In this document: piece by piece, positions 46,704-56,107 of the stretch | Numbering within the stretch: the stretch's first letter is position 1 | Layout of the letters: each line of letters starts with the position of its first letter | DNA from: Sambucus nigra | Taxonomy: Eukaryota > Streptophyta > Magnoliopsida > Dipsacales > Adoxaceae | Assembly (NCBI GenBank): GCA_949130495.1 | Contig: OX422219.1 | Coordinates: 264,725,111 to 264,789,110, forward strand | Length of the DNA stretch: 64,000 bases | Direction of reading: 5' to 3' | The notes under the pieces: generated by a model | Databases searched by the model: none | Told to the model about the DNA's origin: nothing | Seen by the model: only the letters and a program-made list of their open reading frames with translations | Made by a program: the position numbers and the translations under genes

Positions 46704-47758
46704 TGTAAGGACATAATTTTCTAAATGTTCGGGGTAGAATCTAGGAATTTTCTATTTGTCCTAGATCATAGTATGTATGTCTGATACCGCTACATTCGGC
46801 ACGTCAACACGATCATCCACGACGGCCTTGATCCGAATCTATGCATCCATCTTCTTCACACGTGCATCATGCTTCATGCATCGTGTTTCTCAACCGTTTC
46901 CACTACTCCACTTTGCATTATTGGTAAAATGATTTATTGGAGTTGTTTATATTTGCATAAATATTTGGGAATTTTTCAAAAAATTATTTTTCGAAGTCTG
47001 ATTTGTTTTTATCAAAAAGCACAAATTTTTCTGATTTGTTTTTATCAAAAAGCAGAAATTTTTCTAAGTGTAGAAGTGGACTTGCCTCGGTCGACAAGCT
47101 CATTGAAACGACATCGCTCTATCGTTCGAGCGACATGAGCATGTCACGTGAACTCGTTCGAACGACATCTATCTATCGTTCAAGCGACATGAGGATGTCG
47201 CCCAATCTCGTTCAAGCGCTGACGCCGCCTCGATTTTCGTATAAATATCTGGGTTCATTCTACACATTTTCCAAGTCTTTTTCGCACACGATTTCTGCAT
47301 TTTATAGTCCAGAAAACATACTTCATGTTTTAAGGTTTCATGCCTTCTTTATTCACATAATCACTCTCATATATGTATGTGAATCTTTCCTTCAAGAGGA
47401 TTATTTTTCACTTATCTGGAGTAACTTGTGGAGAAGCCGTCTCTTTTCCATTGCTGCCCATCTAGAGTTCTTGCGAGAGATTCTAGCCGATGACATCAGA
47501 ACCGACACCTGATGGTATTTCGTATGTCACTCTTATTTTCATCGTAATCCGTGTAAACCGTCCTTTACAAATTATAGTGAAAATAAGAGGTTTTGCCCCT
47601 TTGGGGGGTTTTTCCTCATTTGTGTGTTTTGTTTATGATTGACTGTTCTTGCATGATCATATTGATTTCAATCACACCTAAATGCATGTTTTAGGATTTA
47701 ATTGAAAAACTGAGTTTAATTGAATAATTTCTGAGTTTGAACAAATGCACACTCTTCA
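46704..47758 (+). repeat. R9 3' LTR with internal 33-bp duplication
   Basis: 1055 bp against 1024 in the 5' LTR. The extra length comes from a tandem duplication near 47000-47065 (TGATTTGTTTTTATCAAAAA twice), present once in the 5' LTR, and small deletions elsewhere. Confidence 0.95.
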
Positions 47759-47763
47759 ATGAT

Positions 47764-47946
47764 GTTTATCAACTTACGCTTATTTCACCACGAATGATGT
47801 TCTACAACTTAAGATGGGCTGGCACAAATGAACATTTGGATAAGTAGACATCATATGAATCAACACTTGTTTTTTATTGAACTTATTCCATCTGAGTCTG
47901 ATACATGTGTTATAATAAAACTTAGACAAGACAGTAGACTTCCATA
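47764..47946 (-). other. R8 spacer between integrase and tandem repeats
   Basis: Short non-coding piece of R8 right of R9. It continues the fourth tandem unit for a few bases, then unique sequence to the integrase end. Confidence 0.6.
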
Positions 47947-49290
47947 TTATTGATAATATTTCTTCAGGTGATCGGCCTTCCATGCATTAGAGAAGGCCTC
48001 CCCCTCCAAGTTTTCCAATCTATACGTCCCCGGTACCACCTCTTCAACTGCCTTGTACGGTCCTTGCTGATTTGGGTGGAGCTTATTGGGTTTTTTCCAT
48101 GTCTTCTTCAGTACCAAGTATCCTACTTTCAGTGGACGCGCCTTCACCCTATTGTTGTATAATTTTTTTGTTCTTTGCTGGTAGGAAGCTTGCCTAACTT
48201 CAGCGTCCTCTCTTATTTCTTCTATAAGATCTAAATCAACCCTCCGTTCATTGCTATTCTTCTTAGGGTCATAGGTCTAAACCCTATGAGTGGGCACACC
48301 TATTTCTATTGGTACGACTAACTTCGATCTGTAAGCAAGCATAAACGGGGTATCCATGGTGGGTGTCCTTCCCGTGGTTCTGTAGGCCCATAAGACAGCA
48401 TAAACTTCCTCGATCCACCTTCCTTTTACATCTTCTAGATTCTTCTTCATTACATCAAGAATCATTATGTTTGTCACTTTCGTATTCCCATTAGGCTGGG
48501 TCAACCGGGAATGGAGAAGAATTGTTTGATGTCGACTCTTTCGCAATACTTATCCAGGGAGAGGTTTTTGAATTGTGTTCCATTATTAGAAATCAGGGTG
48601 TTTGGTAGGCCATATTTACAGATGATATTTTTGCAGATGAACCGGAAGGTCTTCTATTCTGTGATTGTAATCATAGGCTCGGCCTCCACCCACTTCGAAA
48701 AGTAATCTATCGCTACGATCAGATAACGATAATTATTCACAACTCTGGGTAAGGGTTCTACCAGATCAATTCCCCACACTGCAAACGGCTAAGGAGATGT
48801 GATTGAGGTCAAAGTCTAATGGGGAATGGTAGCGAATCTCCGGTAATTATCGCACTTCTTGACATATGTTGCAGCATCTTTGGCCAAGGTCGGCCACCAA
48901 TACCTCTCACTAACAATCCTCTTAGTTAAAGATCTACCCCCAATGTGACCAGAGAAAGATCCTTCATGCACGTCCGTAAGGATATAGGCTACCTTATACA
49001 GGTGGACACACCTGAGGAGCGGGAGCAAAAATCCTTTCTTGTACAAAGTGTCTCCTATGATGGAGAACTTAACAACTTTATATCTCAACTTCATTTTCTC
49101 ATTCTTGGATTATGGTGACTCCTCGTCCTTTATGTATCCAATGAGGGGGTCCATCTAGGAGGCCCCCATGTTTAAACTCAGACAAAACTCTGCAGCACTG
49201 TCTTCCTCTTTAATAGTCGGCTGATGCAGGATCTCTACTAGCACCGTCATTCTTATCTCCGTTCTTGTAGCTGAGGTAAGTCTTGTAAGT
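47947..49290 (-). pseudogene. R8 integrase, broken, catalytic residues substituted
   Basis: Zinc-binding N-terminus at about 48816-49000 (HEGSFSGHIG ... YVKKCDNYRRF): the second Cys of the CxxC pair is Tyr. Core: WGIDLVEPLPR (first Asp, about 48760) is kept, ISNNGTQF (about 48580-48605) has Asn at the second catalytic Asp, and PNGNTKVTN (about 48470-48500) has Lys at the catalytic Glu. C-terminal part KGRWIEEVYAVLWAYRTTGR and VGYLVLKKTWKKPNKLHPNQ to WKADHLKKYY (47947). A frameshift lies between the zinc domain and the 3' part and several stops occur. Inactive. Confidence 0.85.
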
Positions 49291-49298
49291 GCATCAAC

Positions 49299-50098
49299 TC
49301 AGCTATTGTCCAACTGAGGTATTCTCTTCAGCTTCACCTCCTCGAAGATCTTCAATACTGACCTTACTCTCTTCGAATATCTATCCATCCTATCGTCCTT
49401 CACCTCATATGCCCCCAAAATCTGGCTCACCACTAACCTTGAATCACTGTGAACTAGGAGATGGCCGACATTGAGAGATCGATCCAGTGAGAGGCCTACT
49501 ATGAGGGCTTCATATCCGGACTCATTATTAGAGGCTTTAAAACTGAACCTCAATGCATATTCAATGGTTGTCCCATCTGGTGACGACACTATTAGCCCTG
49601 CACCACTTCCACTCTCACAAGAGGACCCTTCTACTAAGAGGGTCCACACTACTCCATTCTCAGAGAAATTACCATCTAATAAGGTGCCATTTTTGAAGAG
49701 GTACCTCTCCTATTCATTCTCTAATACCTTCCCCCTTTCTAAAAATGCTTTGGCCCTATCCGGGGGAGAGCTTAAACTTTTTCTTATCTCACAGCCAATA
49801 GTCTCAAACTTTTCACTGTCGGCCTCATCCCAAGTAAACTGAGCCACAAAGTCTACTAGTAATTGCCCCTTGATGGCCTCTCTAGGCTGATAAGTGATAT
49901 CAAACTCTCCAAGATCTATTTCCTAATCCATTAATCTCCCTGACTTCTCAGGCTTGTGGATGACCTGTCGGAGTGGAGAGTCTGTTAGGACGACCATTGC
50001 ATGGGCTTGGAAGCATGGCTTCATCTTCCTTGAGGTGTGAATTAGAGCATATGCTAATTTTTCCATCCTAGGGTACTGCTGTTTGTCCTCTTGGAGTG
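49299..50098 (-). pseudogene. R8 connection region and second RNase H (Tat-type)
   Basis: The part 49299-49649 carries VEGSSCESGSGAGLIV, YALRFSFKASNNESGYEALI and VHSDSRLVVSQI. This is the additional RNase H that marks Tat-lineage elements, lying after the usual RNase H and before integrase. The canonical first Asp of the DGS motif is Glu here. The region 49650-50098 is the connecting tether with PLRQVIHKPE-like text and two stops. Confidence 0.8.
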
Positions 50099-50984
50099 CC
50101 TTACTATTGAAGTAAACCAGTTTTTATACTCCATCTTCATATCTTATGATGGCAATGCTAATAGCTGACTCTGACACGTCTAGGTATACATAGAGTTTTT
50201 CCCCTTGGACCAGTTGCGACAACAATAAAGATGAGCCTAGGTAGTACTTCAGCTCTTGCAAGGCCTTGTCACATTGCTCATTCCATTTGAAAGCCTTTCT
50301 AAGAACTTTAAAAAATGGAAGACACTTGTCGGCGGCCCTGGATACAAACATGTTAAGTGCCGCTACTCTTCCTGTTAGCCTTTACACATCCTTGATTGAA
50401 ACTGGAGTCTTCATATGGATCAAGGCATTGATTTCATTAGGGTTAGCCTCTATTCCCCTATGATTTACAATGAAGCCCAAGAACTTACCATCCCCTACAC
50501 TGAATACATACTTTATGGGGTTGAGTTTCATCCTGTACCTATCCATTGTATCAAATGTTTGCTTGAGGTTGGTTACGTGAGAGTCAGCCCTAAGACTCTT
50601 AGTTAATATATCATCCACATAAACTTCCATCGTCTTCCTAATTTGATCTTCAAGTATCTTGTTAACAAGTCTCTGGTAGGTAGCTCCAGCATTTTTCAGA
50701 CCAAAGGGCATGACTCTGTAGTTGTAGGTTCCCTTGTCAGTTATGAAGGAAGTCTTCTCCTCATCGGTCGGGTGCATGCATAATTGGTTGTATCTGGAGT
50801 AAGCATCCATGAAACTCATCAACTCATGGCCTGCTATGGCATCAACCATCTGGTCGATCCTAGGCAAAGGAAAAATGTCCTTAGGGTAGGCCTTATTCAG
50901 ATCGGTGAAGTCTACACACATTCTCCACTTCCTATTGGATTTGGGAACTATGACAGCGTTGGCCACCCACTCAGGATATATCAC
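50099..50984 (-). pseudogene. R8 reverse transcriptase and first RNase H
   Basis: A 200-codon open stretch (50984-50382) has YPEWVANAVIVPKSNRKWRM, CVDFTDLNKAYPKD, FPLPRIDQMVDAIAGHELMS, FMDAYSRYNQL, YRVMPFGLKNAGATYQRLVN and the YVDDI catalytic box: Ty3/gypsy reverse transcriptase motifs in order. After one stop the frame continues through FKWNEQCDKALQELK and YLDVSESAISIAII, the start of RNase H, to a TAA at 50124. Upstream, the linker to protease is shortened (about 50985-51098), which suggests an internal deletion. Confidence 0.88.
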
Positions 50985-51098
50985 ATCTCTTATGAAGTCG
51001 GCCTTTTATAGCTTTTTTCCTCTTCCCAGATGACCTCATATTTCTCCCGAGAATAAATCCTCCTTTTTGTCCTATATACCTAGCATCGTCGGTCGCAT

Positions 51099-51401
51099 TC
51101 AATTCGTGGCAAAAGAGTCCTGTGTCAATGCCCGGCGTACCCTTGGCACATCGTACCCATATACTCTAGTTATGATTACCAAAGTTTTATCCGGAGGAGC
51201 TAGGATTCCTTTGAAGTCAAGCCTCAAAAATCCCACAATTAAGGTATCCATGTCTACCTTCTTTCTCTTCTTTGGCTTTGTATCTGCTATGGCCAAGTGG
51301 ACTGCTTCGACTTTCGGAAGGGATTTGACCTCTGTAAGGTGTTCCTTTCTGTCAGCCACATATATGCCTCCCCCTGCAAGGACTGCATAAATCATCTTCA
51401 C
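51099..51401 (-). pseudogene. R8 protease region
   Basis: Same frame as the reverse transcriptase. VAGGGIYVADRKEHLTEV and the LTVGFL/DFKGILA-like parts fit the region between gag and polymerase of Tat elements, but the catalytic DTG/DSG motif is not visible, so the protease core is missing or decayed. Confidence 0.5.
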
Positions 51402-51422
51402 ATCAAACGAGATTATGTGGAG

Positions 51423-53254
51423 TCATCTCTTCAGATCATTATCCTTTGGCGATAGATCCACGCCGTCATTATCATCACCATCTGAGGAGTCATTCCTCTT
51501 CCCTGGGACATCTTCCATATGCTTGTCAACCCTTCTCCTTCTGGGGTCATCCCATCCCCTCTTTGGGCCATCACTGCTGACATACTCCCTTAGTTTTCCA
51601 GCCTTGAGCATCTTTTCAATCTCGTCTTTCAGGGCAAAACACTTGTCAGTTAAGTGGCCATGGTCTTGGTGAAATTCACACCATAAGCTCTTATTCCTTT
51701 TGTGCGGGGGAGCTTTCAGCTTCTCAGGCCATCTGAGTGTCCGATCATTCTTGGTCTCGTTCAAGAAGTTCTTGCAACTGATCGTGTGAGGGGTGTATCC
51801 AACAAACTTATCATCGGTCGACCTTTTCTTTTCATCTTTGTTCTTCTTCTGAAACTTGCTCCTACTGCTGGTCCCTTTCTCATCTTCATATTTAGCTGCC
51901 ATAGCCTCCTCAGCATTCATGCCCTTTTCGACCGTTGCCAACAGCAAGTCTTTAGAAAACTTCCACATCAATTTTCCTTTCTACAAGCCTCCTATTAATG
52001 TGGTCATCGTAATTATTTCCTCATAGTATTGCACTTCCAACTTCTCCTTATTAAACCTTGCGATGTATTCCCTGAAACTCCCGTTCTTCCCCTGCTTAAA
52101 TGTACAATAGGTGGGTTATGTTATTCTAGGGTCTTACCCCGAAACAAAAGTTGTGGATGAACTGTTCTATAAGTTTCTTGAAGTTTTCAATGGAAATCTT
52201 TAGGAGTGAGGTGAACCAGATATGGGTAGCTCGAGTCAAAGTGCTCGAGAATGTGTGGCATTTCATCTCATCTGAGACCGAGTACATATATGTAATCGAC
52301 TTGTACATCTCCACATAGTGCATAGGGTTGGTACTCCCATCATATTTTAGGGTAAGCACTAGTGGCTTAAATTTGGCAGGGGTCGAAAAGTTGACTATCT
52401 TAGCCACAAATGGTGAGCCCTTAGAATACCCCCTCTAAAGAGGGTCTCGGCTCCGTAGGATGTCTCCTATCTTATTTTCCAATCTTTGAATTGAGTCATT
52501 CCATGGTCTCTTGGCCACTTTGATAGCATCTGTCTGGCCAATGTTATCCCCTGCTGCCTCTATAGGGTGAACCGAGGGTTCCACAATAGCTGATATGCGT
52601 CAGCTATTAACCTCTCGCTGACCCTTGTCTCGTTCGCTAGGAGGTCAGCTATTTGTGCCCTTCCTTCTTGATCTATCCTTGCTCCTTGACCTAGATAACC
52701 TTTCTCTCAAATCTCCAACTAGGCCGAGCCTTTCGAAGACTGACCCTCTACTTAATCGGTTTAAAAGATGTTCCCCTCGGTTGGGCATCTTGACTCGGCC
52801 TCTTATCTCGGCATCTATTTCCCTGAATGGGGCATATTATATTTCCCGATACCTCATATGGATCCTAGCAGTCAATCTGAGAATTTTCATCCACATACTC
52901 ATCATACCGGTCTTCCAAGAAAGGTTGGCCTTGCCTCCCCATGCGTAGATGCCTAGGGTTAGCAATGTCTCTCCGCCATTTAGGAGGAGGTATATCCTTG
53001 TGGGGCGCCTGGGGTGGTCCCCTGGACCCCTGGGGAGGCTCCCCAGCTGTCGGAGTAATCCTCTCTGGTGGGACTCCCATTCGCCTGACTACTACGTTCT
53101 CGCTGAATGAAACTAACTTCTCTTTAATCGCCTGTTGGCTTGCTACCAAGGATTTCAAGGTGGCCACCACTTCAGCCATTTCTGACTGGGGAAGGGCGTT
53201 GCTGGAACTTAGGCCACCAGTTAGCGGTGGAGGTGGTGGAAATTCTGATGCCAT
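51423..53254 (-). pseudogene. R8 gag, broken by frameshifts
   Basis: The ATG at 53254 is the first after the primer site: MASEFPPPPPLTGG, then an EVVATLKSLVASQQAI helix. The capsid domain is in 52126-52440 (TPAKFKPLVLTLKYDGSTNP, THIWFTSL). The C-terminal part 51423-51971 has WCEFHQDHGHLTDKCFALKD, the zinc-finger-like segment of Tat gag, followed by a basic/acidic tail. The three parts are in three different frames. Role when intact: capsid and RNA binding. Confidence 0.85.
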
Positions 53255-53411
53255 GCTAAAGCCTCATGGATGAGCTTATAATCGAATAATAAAATCCTTG
53301 CAACTCAGCAGGAACTCTTTTAATGGTGAAACAGCTCCATAGAAGGGGAGGACAGGTTCACCACCAGAGACTCCGGTGAGGATAAGCTAAGTAAGGGAAA
53401 AGATGATGTTT

Positions 53412-53436
53412 CCCGTTCCCATAAACTGCGCCAGAC
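53412..53436 (-). other. R8 primer binding site region
   Basis: The minus strand after the 5' LTR reads GTCTGGCGCAGTTTATGGGA. The position and the TGGCGC start fit a primer site; the tRNA could not be assigned. Confidence 0.6.
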
Positions 53437-54316
53437 TGATGATACCAGAAATGGCACCACCAGGTCGAGATGTATGTAAGCTCAAAGTAGAAAACAATGG
53501 TGTACATAATATATAAATGCATAGACAGAAGGAGATGAGGCAAAGAAGATGATGATACCAAATATAAGTGGTTCGGCCATAGCCTGCGTCCACTGTGCAG
53601 TGTAAATAGTGGTTTTCACTATAAGTATGGCACTAATGGCCTGTAAATAAAACACTCTAGCTTTTATCTCTCTTCTGTATATTTTGACAGAGTTTTTCTA
53701 GGGTCATGAATAATGAGATCCTTTCTCATGGAGAAGGTCCAGAGTATGTATAGGACTTGGGGGGTATAGTGTACCCCCAAGCATGTGTGGAATGTTCCTA
53801 GCCACTGAGGCTGTGACATCTGTAACTGTCACATGTAGTGGATGATGAAATATTCCCTCACGTGGGGGAATTATTTAGTTACAACGGTTTCATGCACATA
53901 TGACTTGTGTTCCACGCGTACTGCTCCACGCGTTCCCCAAACTATACGCTCTGACAGCTATCGACATCGTCTGCGTGCTTAGGCATCGACATCGTCTGCG
54001 TGCTTAGGCCGAGGACTCTGGACGACCTTGGTGGACGAGGGTGAATCTATGGGACTATCCCTTGTGAAAATATATTTGTCTTGTTTGCTGGTCTCGTCTA
54101 CTTGTCTCGTTCTAGACTCATCGGAGTTGAGTCAGACGAGTCCGAGGATGCTCAATTCTCTACGAATGGTGTAGACCCCATTCTAGGGGACTGACGAGGG
54201 TCGAGGCCAAGTCGTCTTCCCGAGGATGAGTGATGACCCCTCCTTCTTGGTCATCTGGTAAGGGTCGGTTGAGGCCGAGGTTCATGGTCCTGGATGAGGT
54301 GATACTTGGCATATAA
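53437..54316 (-). repeat. R8 5' LTR
   Basis: 880 bp, ends TGATGATACCAG and GCATATAA (the last C of the terminal CA-type end has changed). A 27-bp direct duplication (CATCGTCTGCGTGCTTAGG twice, about 53960-54009) is absent from the 3' LTR. Confidence 0.9.
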
Positions 54317-54779
54317 GCATGCATGAGGTTACCCACCATCGAAGCCATCAAGTCACGTCCCATAACACATTGATTTCCAAATAGAATAATTCCATAATTG
54401 AATAGAAATTATTTTAATGGAATCCCTATGAAATCGTATGTAATCAACATTGATATAATCAACTTAGGATAAGCCCAAGATCCTTTCTACCTATATAGTA
54501 AAAGCTTAATCGTAAAAATGTGCTTGGCTTGTCCTAATTACTTTAAGTCCGATATCTAGACAACCACACTCGTGTGTAATATAATACTCAAACTTCATTC
54601 CCAATTAGGGAAGCATTATTCACAAATTATGTTTAATAATACCACCACATTTCCATCATTCTTCTTATATAAGAAAGCACTTTTGATCTTCGATTAAAAT
54701 CAAGATTTGAGTTCTTGATAAAACTGAATGACCTAAGACCTCGATGTGAGCTCCAATACATAAATGGATGTCACAAGAT
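54317..54779 (-). other. R8 right flank: GCATG duplication and unclassified copia-like sequence
   Basis: Begins with the GCATG duplication. No open frame. Follows the R10 reverse transcriptase relic in its reading direction, so it is probably the same old element. Confidence 0.5.
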
Positions 54780-55325
54780 TACATCACTTTTCATTTCCCG
54801 ACTTCTTTTATGTATGTGTCAAGATAATCATTAAAGAACACAGTTTTGATGTTAAAAGAATCCAGACAGACTTTATCATAGAAATTAAGAGAGGGTTTTA
54901 TCCTAGTCAATCCCTTTCTTAATGAGTAAGCCATTTCACAAGACTTTCTTTGAAGTTTTGCACCTTCCCATCTATCTATCTTTTAACTCTTTGTAGGTCC
55001 ACTTGTGATCGATGTGTTTTACTCCATTAAGAAGTCTATAAGTCCCAAAACCTAATTTGATTACATCCAATCCCTTTTGGTATCCATAGTCAAAAGTTAA
55101 AGAAAAATTCCTTATCATAGAAAGCCTCATTGTAATACTTAGGACCTTGTTCGTGTTTCCTTGGGATATTATAAAAAAAAACACTAACCATTCAGGATGA
55201 CTCCTGATGTTATCCAGTATAAGTGACATGTGTATCCTAATTATAGATAATGCTCCCACTATAACAAGGTAGTGTATTATCGATGTTAGGTTGTGTTTCA
55301 TCATGTACGGGTGGTCTAACAACAT
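54780..55325 (-). pseudogene. R10: copia reverse transcriptase relic
   Basis: On the minus strand, LLNGVKHIDHKWTYKELKD, then GLLIKKGID with stop, DKTLS, and FNIKTVFFNDYLDTYIKE follow the order of the N-terminal half of Ty1/copia reverse transcriptase. Many stops; internal sequence is missing between the second and third landmark. The left continuation is interrupted by R8 at 54316. Assignment rests on three weak motifs. Confidence 0.5.
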
Positions 55326-56107
55326 TGGTAATATAATGTTACATTATACCTTATAAGTCAACCTTAAATTTGGGCCCGCAATTTATTATATAATCATCTT
55401 ACAAGAATCGTACATTAATGCAATCAACGATCTTCTTACACTTAAGGGTATGATATAAACTAACTTTCTAACCTTTGGGATAACAAATGAAGACACATAC
55501 CTCTTTCCTTAATTTTAACTTTCCCGGCTCATTCCACAACACGAGTTTCGGGCACTCCAAATCTGAGCATACCCTAGAATGATTTGTGCTCACTCTAATG
55601 TTTAATGGGAGTTGAAGAGAGTGTTTAAGAAGAAACTATACTAGAATGTATATGTTTGTCTTTTACATGAAAATACCAAAAAGAATGTTACCGTCCCAAA
55701 TAATTAACCATGGGCCTTATCATATCCAAAAGATCCTTATTCTTTCTTGTCCTCCACACCATTCTGAAATGTAATGCTCAATTTAGATAATCGGGATAAA
55801 ATCTCAAACCTTCGATATATAATCCCTTAACCATCCCAAGAGGTAAAAACATTCTATGATCAGATCGTAGTATTCAGATTAATTTACCTATCCCTTGATC
55901 CGCCTTCGTCTTGCACACTTTGAACTAATAAAAGGATTCATACTCATGTGGCATAAGGTAAACACATATGTACCTTCGACTAATCATCAATGGAATCAAT
56001 GAAATGCTCAAAACCACCTCTTAATCGAATAGTCTATGACTCATTCTAATCAAAGTGAACAACTTCCAACACATATTTGGCTCTTTAGCTTTGGGTCGTG
56101 AAGGCCC
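55326..56107. other. Unassigned, probably R10 remains
   Basis: About 780 bp, no supported coding. It ends at the left border of R11 with flank GGCCC (56103-56107). Confidence 0.45.

Larger units (their letters stand above)
38880..47758 (+). mobile_element. R9: SIRE-like Ty1/copia retrotransposon, complete but decayed
   Basis: LTRs 38880-39903 and 46704-47758, perfect ATGAT target duplication (38875-38879, 47759-47763), Met-tRNA primer site, gag, pol (protease, integrase, reverse transcriptase, RNase H in copia order), 1.5-kb post-pol region and polypurine tract. The gag type with ECxxRL-like knuckle region, the second knuckle before protease and the WYFDSGCSRHMTG protease motif indicate the SIRE/Maximus lineage. 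No env-like ORF remains. Several stops and one frameshift in pol. LTRs differ by several percent by eye, so it is older than R7 and younger than R8. Confidence 0.93.
34007..54316 (-). mobile_element. R8: Tat-lineage Ty3/gypsy element with antisense ORF, interrupted by R9
   Basis: LTRs at 34007-34856 and 53437-54316 are flanked by a perfect GCATG duplication (34002-34006, 54317-54321). Reading on the minus strand: 5' LTR, primer site, gag, protease, reverse transcriptase, RNase H, a second RNase H, integrase, a tandem-repeat region, an additional ORF in antisense, 3' LTR. The second RNase H and the antisense Transposase_28 ORF identify the Tat lineage. Without R9 it is about 11.4 kb. All coding parts carry nonsense or frameshift damage, so it is inactive. 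Confidence 0.92.

Noticed and set aside
50415..53273. Plus-strand frames across R8 gag-pol
   Set aside because: Antisense shadows of gag and pol; no independent motif. The real antisense ORF is at 35831-38118.
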